58,623 nucleotides of DNA. It comes from JBOFBH01 sp051657715. GTDB lineage: Bacteria > Actinomycetota > Actinomycetes > Actinomycetales > Angustibacteraceae. This document shows, piece after piece, positions 15,796 through 22,438 of this stretch. The stretch's first letter is position 1, and each line of letters begins with the position of its first letter. The stretch covers positions 1 to 58,623 of the forward strand of contig JBOFLF010000077.1 of the NCBI GenBank assembly GCA_051657715.1. The letters are read 5' to 3'. The position numbers and the translations under genes were made by a program. Below the pieces are notes generated by a model that searched no databases, had not been told where the DNA came from, and saw only the letters and a list, made by a program, of their open reading frames with translations.

Positions 15796-16074
15796 TCAGG
15801 TGGGGCTCTCCATCTTCGGTGGGAGGTGCCCGGTGGACCGGCGGTAGTACTCCGCGGCCTGTCGCATGCCGAGCGTCCGGGCCGCTGCTATCAACGCACC
15901 GCTGAGCACCACGAACGCGACCGCCTCGACCCAGTTGGTATCGGGGTGCTCGGGGTTGTTGGGTGGTGGGTGGCCGGTGGCGATCTTCCACCCCGCGGTC
16001 AGGGCCTTGTTCGCGGCGATCCCAGCGGCGACCGCGCCGCCGGTGCCCAGCGCCTTCCAGACCATCGCACTCAT
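15796..16074 (-). CDS. DUF4235 family membrane protein
   Basis: 92 residues: MSAMVWKALGTGGAVAAGIAANKAL, then WKIATGHPPPNNP, a second hydrophobic stretch (VEAVAFVVLSGALIAAART) and a YYRRSTGHLPP tail. This is the pattern of the small actinobacterial DUF4235 family, with two membrane segments and a conserved W-K...G-P linker. Function unknown. It lies just downstream of the small membrane peptide at 16090-16248 on the same strand (15-nt gap), with which it may be co-transcribed, divergent from purF. Confidence 0.8.
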   Translation of the reverse strand: MSAMVWKALGTGGAVAAGIAANKALTAGWKIATGHPPPNNPEHPDTNWVEAVAFVVLSGALIAAARTLGMRQAAEYYRRSTGHLPPKMESPT

Positions 16075-16089
16075 GAGGGCCAGCCTGCC

Positions 16090-16248
16090 CTACAGCACTG
16101 ACAGCAGCCACCGCACCGCGGCCAGCGCTGGCGGGGTGAGCACCGGCGCGCTGAGCGCCAGCAGCCCGACGGCCACGAGCGCTGCCACCAGCCGGGCGAG
16201 CAGCGACGGTCGTCCGGTCCGCGGGCCGCGCAGGAGTCGCAGCAGCAT
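16090..16248 (-). CDS. Small hydrophobic membrane peptide (52 aa)
   Basis: ATG 16248 to TAG 16090. It begins MLLRLLRGPRTGRPSLLARL, followed by the hydrophobic VAALVAVGLLALSAPVL and AALAAVRWLLSVL-type segments. Nearly every codon ends in G or C, as in the neighbouring real genes, which argues for coding. There is no clear Shine-Dalgarno. It is 15 nt upstream of the DUF4235 gene on the same strand. No family recognised; a membrane-associated accessory peptide is the most that can be said. Confidence 0.45.
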   Translation of the reverse strand: MLLRLLRGPRTGRPSLLARLVAALVAVGLLALSAPVLTPPALAAVRWLLSVL

Positions 16249-16308
16249 CGCCTGAGTCTGTCACCGTCGTTGCCTCCGTGCGTTCCTGCGCACGCGCCGG
16301 GAGCCGCT

Positions 16309-16325
16309 TGGGGTGGCGTACCCCA
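16309..16325. promoter_or_regulatory. Inverted repeat TGGGGT-N5-ACCCCA upstream of purF
   Basis: Perfect 6-bp arms, 16309-16314 and 16320-16325, about 95 nt before the purF GTG, in the divergent gap between purF and the small membrane peptide. It could be an operator or a transcript hairpin. No known purine regulator site is recognised. Confidence 0.3.
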
Positions 16326-16420
16326 CGCGACCGCGCCATGCCGGGCGCGGCAAGGGCCTGCGAGCGCGAGCGGGTCGTCGCGTGCACATGAGGCAGAGCC
16401 GGGTGTGGGAGAGTACGTCC

Positions 16421-17950
16421 GTGGCACGTGGCGACGGCCGGCTCTCGCACGACTTGCTCCCCGGCGAGAAAGGCCCCCAGGACGCGTGTGGCCTGTTCGG
16501 TGTGTGGGCTCCGGGCGAAGACGCCGCCAAGCTCGCCTTCTACGGCCTGTACGCGTTGCAGCACCGCGGTCAGGAGTCGGCGGGCATCGCCAGCAGCGAC
16601 GGTGAGCGTTTGCTGGTCTACCGGGACATGGGCCTGGTGTCCCAGGTGTTCGACGAGACGTCGCTGGGATCGCTGGCCGGCCACCTGGCGATAGGGCACA
16701 CCCGCTACTCCACGACCGGCGGCAGCACGTGGGAGAACGCTCAGCCCACGCTCGGCGACACCGCAACCGGCACGGTGGCCCTGGCGCACAACGGGAACCT
16801 CACCAACTCCGTCGAGCTGCAGGGCCTGGTGCGCCAGCGGTACGGCGCCCGGCTGGCCGGCGAGGTGGCCCACGGCAACACCACCGACACCGCTCTGGTC
16901 ACCGCGCTGCTCACCGGCGACCCCGACCACAGCCTCGAAGCCACCGCCCTGGACGTCCTGCCCGAGCTGCGTGGCGCGTTCAGCCTGGTCTTCATGGACG
17001 AGCACACGCTGTACGCGGCCCGAGACCGGCACGGCATCCGGCCGTTGGTGCTCGGCCGGTTGGACCGCGGCTGGGTGGTGGCCAGCGAGACCCCAGCGCT
17101 GGCCACCGTCGGCGCCAGCGTGGTCCGGGAGATCGAGCCCGGCGAGCTCGTCAGCATCGACGTCGCCGGCCTGCGCACCCACCGGTTCGCCCCGACCGAG
17201 CCGAAGGGGTGTGTCTTCGAGTACGTCTACCTGGCCCGACCGGACACCACCATCGCCGGTCGGGTGGTGCACGAGGCGCGGGTCGACATGGGTCGGCGCC
17301 TGGCCGCCGAACACCCGGCCGACGCCGACCTGGTGATCGGCGTCCCGGAGTCCGGCACCCCGGCGGCCATCGGGTACGCGGAGGCCAGCGGCATCCCGTA
17401 CGGCCAGGGGTTCGTGAAGAACTCCTACGTCGGCCGCACGTTCATCCAGCCCAGCCAGACCATCCGGCAGCTGGGTATCCGGCTCAAGCTGAACCCGCTC
17501 ACGGCGGTGATCCGCGGCAAGCGCCTGGTAGTTGTCGACGATTCGATCGTCCGGGGCAACACCCAGCGGGCGCAGGTGCGGATGCTCCGCGAGGCGGGCG
17601 CGGCGCAGGTGCATGTGCGGATCTCCTCGCCGCCGGTGACCTGGCCGTGCTTCTACGGCATCGACTTCGCCAGTCGTGCCGAGCTGCTCGCCACCGGACT
17701 GGACGTCGAGGGGATCCGCGCCTCGATCGGCGCCGACAGCCTCGGCTACCTCAGCCAGGACGGGATGGTCGCGGCCACCGGCCAGCCGGCTGACCAGTTG
17801 TGCCGGGCCTGCTTCACCGGTCGTTACCCGATCGCCCTCCCGCCTGCCGACCAGCTCGGCAAGGCCGTGCTGGAGACCTTGCCCGAGATGCTGCCCGGCC
17901 TGGATGTCGTCCCACCCGCCGCCGTGACCACCGGGTCGATGGGCCAGTGA
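16421..17950 (+). CDS. purF: Amidophosphoribosyltransferase (first step of purine synthesis)
   Basis: 509 residues from GTG 16421, preceded by GGGAGAG. This start leaves a 22-residue propeptide before the catalytic C23 in ACGLFGVWAP, as in Bacillus-type PurF. The N-terminal Ntn glutaminase domain (HRGQESAGI, GHTRYSTTGGS, HNGNLTN) releases ammonia. The C-terminal PRPP-binding domain has VVVDDSIVRGNT. The four Fe-S cysteines of the Bacillus type are visible (GCVFEYVYLARPD, WPCFYGID, LCRACFTG). It converts PRPP and glutamine to phosphoribosylamine. Its stop overlaps the purM start by 4 nt, giving a coupled purFM unit. Confidence 0.97.
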   Translation: MARGDGRLSHDLLPGEKGPQDACGLFGVWAPGEDAAKLAFYGLYALQHRGQESAGIASSDGERLLVYRDMGLVSQVFDETSLGSLAGHLAIGHTRYSTTGGSTWENAQPTLGDTATGTVALAHNGNLTNSVELQGLVRQRYGARLAGEVAHGNTTDTALVTALLTGDPDHSLEATALDVLPELRGAFSLVFMDEHTLYAARDRHGIRPLVLGRLDRGWVVASETPALATVGASVVREIEPGELVSIDVAGLRTHRFAPTEPKGCVFEYVYLARPDTTIAGRVVHEARVDMGRRLAAEHPADADLVIGVPESGTPAAIGYAEASGIPYGQGFVKNSYVGRTFIQPSQTIRQLGIRLKLNPLTAVIRGKRLVVVDDSIVRGNTQRAQVRMLREAGAAQVHVRISSPPVTWPCFYGIDFASRAELLATGLDVEGIRASIGADSLGYLSQDGMVAATGQPADQLCRACFTGRYPIALPPADQLGKAVLETLPEMLPGLDVVPPAAVTTGSMGQ

Positions 17951-19095
17951 CCGAGCCCACGGCCGAGCCCGTGCCCGGGTCCTCTTCCGGTGCGGCGACG
18001 AGATCAGCGACGTCCGCGGTGACGTATGCCGGGTCCGGGGTCGATGTCGAGGCCGGGGACCGCGCTGTCGACTTGATGCGAGAGTGGGTGGCCAAGGCCG
18101 CTCGCCCCGAGCTGGTCGGCGGTCTCGGTGGTTTCGCAGGGCTCTTCGACGCGACCGCGCTGACCCGCTTTCGACGCCCGTTGCTGGCGACCAGCACCGA
18201 CGGGGTGGGCACCAAGGTGCGGATCGCCCAGCAGCTCGACGTCCACCACACGATCGGTGCCGACCTGGTCGCCATGGTGGTCGACGACATCGTCGTGGTG
18301 GGTGCCGAGCCGCTGTTCATGACCGACTACATCGCCTGCGGGCAGGTCGTACCGGAGCGGATCGCGGACATCGTGCGCGGCATCGCCGAGGCGTGCGCGG
18401 CCGCTGGGTGTGCGCTCGCCGGCGGGGAGACGGCAGAGCATCCGGGCCTCCTCGAACCGCACGAGTACGACCTGGCCGGCGCGGTGACCGGTGTTGTCGA
18501 GCAGGACCAGCTGCTGGGTCCGCACCGGGTTCGGGACGGAGACGCCCTGGTCGCGATGGCGTCCTCCGGGCTGCACGCCAACGGCTACTCGCTGGTGCGC
18601 CGGGTCCTGGACGTCGCCGGGTGGGACCTGAGCCGGGAGGTCCCGGAGCTGGGCCGCACCCTGGGCGAGGAGCTGTTAGAGCCGACCCGCGTCTACGCCC
18701 GGGACGTGCTCGACCTGGTCCGGGCTCTCGACGTGCACGCCCTGTCCCACGTCACCGGCGGCGGTCTCGCCGCGAACCTGGCCCGGGTCCTGCCGCCCGG
18801 CGCGCATGCCACCGTGGATCGTTCGACTTGGACGCCGCCGCCGGTGTTCGAGCTGGTCCGGCGGCTGGGGCGGGTGCCGGTGCCGGATTGGGAGCGCACC
18901 CTGAACGTCGGTGTCGGGATGATCGCCGCGGTCGCGTCGGACGACGCCGACGACGCGGTGCGGCATCTCGTCAGGCGCGGCGTCCCGGCGTGGGTGGCCG
19001 GTTCAGTGACGGCAGTCCAGACCCGGGTCTCCACCGGTCCGACTGGCGCGGTCACCGCTGGCACGGCCGAGCTGGTCGGCGACTATCGCGGATAG
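17947..19095 (+). CDS. purM: Phosphoribosylformylglycinamidine cyclo-ligase (AIR synthetase)
   Basis: 382 residues from GTG 17947, which overlaps the purF stop (GTGA). AIR synthetase closes the imidazole ring of FGAM with ATP. Family blocks: VTYAGSGVDVEAGDRAVDLM, STDGVGTKVRIA, GADLVAMVVDDIVVVGAEPLFMTDYIA, CALAGGETAEHPG, GLHANGYSLVRRV and SHVTGGGLAANLARVLP. The first ~28 residues (Thr/Glu/Pro/Ser-rich) are an extension beyond the usual start at VTYAGSGVD. Fifth purine step, naturally paired with PurF. Confidence 0.96.
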   Translation: MTEPTAEPVPGSSSGAATRSATSAVTYAGSGVDVEAGDRAVDLMREWVAKAARPELVGGLGGFAGLFDATALTRFRRPLLATSTDGVGTKVRIAQQLDVHHTIGADLVAMVVDDIVVVGAEPLFMTDYIACGQVVPERIADIVRGIAEACAAAGCALAGGETAEHPGLLEPHEYDLAGAVTGVVEQDQLLGPHRVRDGDALVAMASSGLHANGYSLVRRVLDVAGWDLSREVPELGRTLGEELLEPTRVYARDVLDLVRALDVHALSHVTGGGLAANLARVLPPGAHATVDRSTWTPPPVFELVRRLGRVPVPDWERTLNVGVGMIAAVASDDADDAVRHLVRRGVPAWVAGSVTAVQTRVSTGPTGAVTAGTAELVGDYRG

Positions 19096-19194
19096 CGGCC
19101 GGCGGGTGGGCCAAGCCGGACTCACCGTCAACTGGCTGCGGCGTTCCGCCAGTGAGACCAGCCGGTTGAGGCGAGCGGCCTGGAGACGAGCGGC

Positions 19195-19383
19195 TCACCG
19201 TTCGCCGGAAGCCCACTCACCGTAGTCGTCGTCATCGGTGTCCGATGAGCGGCGCTCGACAGGCTCACGGTCACCCCGAGAACCCAACTCACGTTGGAGG
19301 GCAGTCAAGTCCGTGTCGGGGCTGAAGTACTTCAGTTCCCGGGCGACCTTGGTCTGCTTGGCCTTGGCGCGGCCGCGACCCAT
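19195..19383 (-). CDS. DUF3073 family protein
   Basis: 62 residues from ATG 19383, with GAGGGGG upstream. MGRGRAKAKQTKVARELKYF is the hallmark N-terminus of actinobacterial DUF3073, followed by SPDTDLTALQREL and an acidic tail (SSDTDDDDYGEWAS). Small, highly charged and cytoplasmic; function unknown. In many actinomycetes it sits exactly here, convergent with purM and beside the branched-chain dehydrogenase and bldC, so the whole block is conserved synteny. The frame continues upstream, but the family start is unambiguous. Confidence 0.92.
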   Translation of the reverse strand: MGRGRAKAKQTKVARELKYFSPDTDLTALQRELGSRGDREPVERRSSDTDDDDYGEWASGER

Positions 19384-19505
19384 GGGCGTCGACCCCCTCG
19401 TGCGTCGACCCGGGGCGGTTTGTGCGCGGACCGGGTTCTTGGTGATCTCGTCGTGCCTCAACGGTACATCGTGCTCCCGGCCCCGGGCGAGTCCGCCCGG
19501 CGACG

Positions 19506-20732
19506 TCAGGAGTCGGTGGGTGCTGGCCGCTGCGGGCTCGCCCGCCGTCGTGGGTCTGAGGGGGGCGGCAGCCACATCCGTCGCCCAGGGGGCACCGACG
19601 TCATCCGGTGCTCAGCCGCTCGGTCGGCTGCAGCGGCGGTGGTGATGCCGTGCTCCTGAGCCGTCCGCAGCACCATCGACGTGGTGTCGAACACGCCGAG
19701 AGTGCGCTGCCGAGCCCGGCTGAACGAGAATCCGTGCAGCTCGTCCGCCACCTGGATGACCCCACCGCAGTTCACGACGTAGTCCGGCGCGTAGGTGATA
19801 GCTCGGGCGGTGATCTGATCGGTCACCTCGGGGCTGGCCAGCTGGTTGTTGGCCGCCCCGCAGATGATGCCGGCGCTGAGCCGGGCGATCACGTCCTCGG
19901 TCAACGCCCCGCCAAGGGCGCACGGTGCGTACACATCGAGATCGGCGGCGACCAGCGCGTCGTTGCTGAGCTGCACCTCGACGCCTGGGTGCTGGGCGCT
20001 TACCCGATCCACGGCGGCAGCGTCAATGTCAGTGACCACCGGGCGCGCGCCGGCCTCGACGGACAGATCCACCAGCAGGTGCCCCACCTTGCCGACCCCC
20101 GCGATCCCGATCCGCCGCCCGGTGAGATCGGTCGAGCCCCATCGGTACAGAGAGGCGGCCCGCATGCCCTCGAACACCCCGAGCGCGGTGAGCACCGAGG
20201 AGTCGCCGGCGCCGCCGTTCGCCTCGCTCCGCCCGGTCACGTGGTCGCAGGTCTGCGCCACGACGTCCATGTCCGTCACGTAGGTGCCCACGTCGCACGC
20301 GGTCACGTACCGCCCGGACAGACTCTGGACGAAGCGGCCGTAGGCGCGCAGCAGCTGGGGGGTCTTGTCCCGTGCCGGGTCGCCGATGATCACGGCTTTT
20401 CCGCCGCCGTGCGCCAACCCGGCCAACGCGTTCTTGTAGCTCATGCTGCGGGACAGCCGCAGGACGTCGACGACCGCGTCCTGGAGGCTGCGGTACGGGT
20501 AGAAACGGGTGCCGCCTAGGCCTGGCCCCAGTGCGGTGCTGTGCAGCGCGATCACGGCTCGCAGGCCGGTCTCCGGGTCGTAGCAGCACACCACCTGCTC
20601 GTGATCTCCGTTCAGCAGGTGCTCGACCACGTCCGATGACCCGGTGCGGCCGTAGATGGGTTTGCTGTCGCCAGCTGGGTGTTCGTGTCGGTGCCCTTCG
20701 GGGCGGTGACGGTCAGCGGGAGCAGAGATCAT
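19506..20732 (-). CDS. Leu/Val/Phe/Glu-type amino acid dehydrogenase
   Basis: 408 residues. NAD-dependent oxidative deaminase of the ELFV family, most like the valine/leucine dehydrogenases found beside bldC in Streptomyces. Seen: GPGLGGTRFYPY, the catalytic-lysine segment LAHGGGKAVIIGDP, TACDVGTYVTDMD, the dinucleotide motif GIAGVGKVGHLLVDL, CALGGALTEDVI and GAANNQL. The N-terminus carries an odd His-rich stretch (HRPEGHRHEH), and the C-terminus has about 35 extra Pro/Arg-rich residues beyond the usual end. It acts in branched-chain amino acid catabolism, which in actinomycetes supplies acyl-CoA precursors. Valine versus leucine preference cannot be decided. Confidence 0.88.
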   Translation of the reverse strand: MISAPADRHRPEGHRHEHPAGDSKPIYGRTGSSDVVEHLLNGDHEQVVCCYDPETGLRAVIALHSTALGPGLGGTRFYPYRSLQDAVVDVLRLSRSMSYKNALAGLAHGGGKAVIIGDPARDKTPQLLRAYGRFVQSLSGRYVTACDVGTYVTDMDVVAQTCDHVTGRSEANGGAGDSSVLTALGVFEGMRAASLYRWGSTDLTGRRIGIAGVGKVGHLLVDLSVEAGARPVVTDIDAAAVDRVSAQHPGVEVQLSNDALVAADLDVYAPCALGGALTEDVIARLSAGIICGAANNQLASPEVTDQITARAITYAPDYVVNCGGVIQVADELHGFSFSRARQRTLGVFDTTSMVLRTAQEHGITTAAAADRAAEHRMTSVPPGRRMWLPPPSDPRRRASPQRPAPTDS

Positions 20733-21218
20733 GGCGCGCCGCCTATGACATGCCTGGCCACGGTGGTGACCCCTCCGCTAGGGCGCCCTAGGTGCGGACC
20801 GCCGTCAGGCGGGGGCGTCATCGATCCCGCCGACATGCAGCCTAGTGTCCTGTGCCGCGGCGACCCCGGGATGTCCTGGCGGCGCCGGGCTGTGCCGTGT
20901 CCGGCCATTAGGTTGGGTGGGTGCCGGTCCGACGTCTGCTCGCAGCAGTGGCTACCTGTCGACGGTGGTCGGCGCGATGGGTTGAGGTGCAGATGCTTGC
21001 CCGCGCCAATTAACGAAACACCACGTGAAGAAACGGTACGATGAGGACAGGGCTGAGAGCGCCATATGGGCAACTAGCCAAGATCACCCGAATGGCCCTG
21101 ATGACTAGTCATACCGGCAGTCCAGAATGATCCGTCCGGATTGTTCCGCCGGTGCCCAGATCGGAGCATCCTGAGTCCAGTCCGCGTGCGGGACGCGGCG
21201 ATACGTGAAGGAGTGTCC
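20733..21218. other. 486-bp divergent regulatory gap between dehydrogenase and bldC
   Basis: It contains the palindrome at 20778-20791, then an AT-richer zone at about 21005-21065 (CAATTAACGAAACACC, GGTACGAT) that is a likely promoter region for bldC, and a GAAGGAG ribosome-binding site at 21207-21213. No coding frame in it has support. Confidence 0.6.
20778..20791. promoter_or_regulatory. Perfect 14-bp palindrome CTAGGGCGCCCTAG
   Basis: Located 46-59 nt upstream of the dehydrogenase start, where an operator would act. CTAG is rare in such GC-rich DNA, and here it occurs at both ends of the palindrome. Candidate operator; the regulator is unknown. Confidence 0.45.
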
Positions 21219-21419
21219 ATGGCCACCAAGAGCCCCGACGCCCAGTCGTTGCTGACGCCGGCGGAGGTCGCGGCGCTGTTCCGGGTCGACCCCAAGACGG
21301 TGACGCGTTGGGCCAAGGCGGGCAAGCTGACGTCTATCCGCACCCTGGGTGGCCACCGCCGCTACCCGGAGGACGAGGTCCGTCAGCTGCTCGCTGGTAT
21401 CCCTCAGCAACGTAGCTGA
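21219..21419 (+). CDS. bldC: BldC-like developmental transcription regulator
   Basis: 66 residues from ATG 21219, five bases after GAAGGAG. The body is one MerR-type winged helix-turn-helix: LLTPAEVAALFRVDPKTVTRWAKAGKLTSIRTLGG, then HRRYPEDEVRQLL, with no effector domain. Streptomyces BldC is 68 residues with the same core. BldC binds AT-rich direct repeats head-to-tail and controls the timing of differentiation; in non-sporulating actinobacteria it is a small global regulator. The position beside the dehydrogenase, DUF3073 and purM is conserved. A strong hairpin follows immediately, so it is probably monocistronic. Confidence 0.95.
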   Translation: MATKSPDAQSLLTPAEVAALFRVDPKTVTRWAKAGKLTSIRTLGGHRRYPEDEVRQLLAGIPQQRS

Positions 21420-21427
21420 GTGCTGTG

Positions 21428-21463
21428 CAGAGCCCCCGAGCCGATCACCGGTCGGGGGCTCTG
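21428..21463 (+). terminator. Hairpin terminator after bldC
   Basis: Perfect stem AGAGCCCCCGA (21429-21439) with TCGGGGGCTCT (21452-21462), extendable by one C-G pair, and a 12-nt loop. No long T tract follows, as is common for actinobacterial terminators. It separates bldC from the exonuclease gene. Confidence 0.8.
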
Positions 21464-21499
21464 TCGTCGGTTGTCGGAGGTGGTCGATAACGTCCTGGG

Positions 21500-22288
21500 G
21501 TGCGGATCGCCACCTGGAACGTCAATTCCATCCGAGCCCGTACCGACCGAGTGCTGAGTTGGCTGGAGCGCAGCGAGGCAGACGTCGTCGCCTTGCAAGA
21601 GACCAAGTGCACTGACGAGCAATTCCCGGCCGAACGTTTTGCTGCCCTGGGGTACGAGACAGCTCATCACGGAACCTCCCAGTGGAACGGGGTCGCGGTG
21701 CTGTCCCGGGTGGGATTGGACGATGTCGAGGTGGGGTTCCCCGGGCAACCGGGGTGGGGCGATCCGCTGCAGGTCGAGGCCCGGGCGTTGGGCGCGACCT
21801 GCCAGGGGGTGCGGGTCTGGAGTCTGTACGTTCCCAACGGGCGCCAGCTCGGTGACCCGCACCTGGACTACAAACTCGACTGGCTCGGCCGGCTCGCCGC
21901 TGCCGGGTCACGCTGGCTGCAGGAGGATCAGGACGCTCAGATAGCTCTGGTCGGCGATTGGAACGTGGCGCCTCAGGACGACGACGTCTGGGACATGGAT
22001 GTCTTCGACGGCGCGACCCACGTGTCGGCCCCCGAGCGGTCGGCGTTCGAGGGCGTGGTGCGGGCGGGTTACGCGGACGTGGTGCGGCCGTTCGCCCCGG
22101 GGCCGGGTGTGTACACGTACTGGGACTATCAACAGCTGCGGTTCGCCAAGAAGCAGGGGATGCGCATCGACTTCATCCTGGGGTCGCCAGCGCTGGGCCA
22201 CCGGGTGGCCGGCGCTCAGATCGTCCGGGACGAGCGCAAGGGCAAGTCGCCGAGCGATCACGCCCCCGTCGTCGTCGATCTCGACTAG
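21500..22288 (+). CDS. xth: Exodeoxyribonuclease III (AP endonuclease, ExoIII family)
   Basis: 262 residues from GTG 21500. Family motifs in order: RIATWNVNSIRAR at the start, VVALQETKC (metal-binding Glu), YVPNGR, LVGDWNVAPQDDDVWD (catalytic Asp/Asn), RIDFILGSPAL and SPSDHAPVVVDLD (catalytic Asp-His pair). It removes abasic sites and blocked 3' ends in base-excision repair. Standard length with no visible defect. It lies between the bldC terminator and a hairpin shared with the convergent clpB. Confidence 0.95.
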   Translation: MRIATWNVNSIRARTDRVLSWLERSEADVVALQETKCTDEQFPAERFAALGYETAHHGTSQWNGVAVLSRVGLDDVEVGFPGQPGWGDPLQVEARALGATCQGVRVWSLYVPNGRQLGDPHLDYKLDWLGRLAAAGSRWLQEDQDAQIALVGDWNVAPQDDDVWDMDVFDGATHVSAPERSAFEGVVRAGYADVVRPFAPGPGVYTYWDYQQLRFAKKQGMRIDFILGSPALGHRVAGAQIVRDERKGKSPSDHAPVVVDLD

Positions 22289-22395
22289 TCCGCGATGCGT
22301 CAGCGCTCGTTCTACGCGTCTGAACGAGCCGGCGCGCTGGCGGCGGCAGGTTCGGAACGTCTGCCTGCGGCGGAGCGTGACGCTGGCCTCCGGGC

Positions 22396-22419
22396 GGTTG
22401 GGTCGCGTTCGACCCGACC
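22396..22419. terminator. Hairpin between convergent exonuclease and clpB
   Basis: GGTTGGGTCG (22396-22405) pairs with CGACCCGACC (22410-22419) across a CGTT loop; one G-T wobble. It sits in the 150-bp gap where both genes end, so it can serve as a bidirectional terminator. Confidence 0.6.
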
Positions 22420-22438
22420 CGACGCGTCCGCCCGGCCG

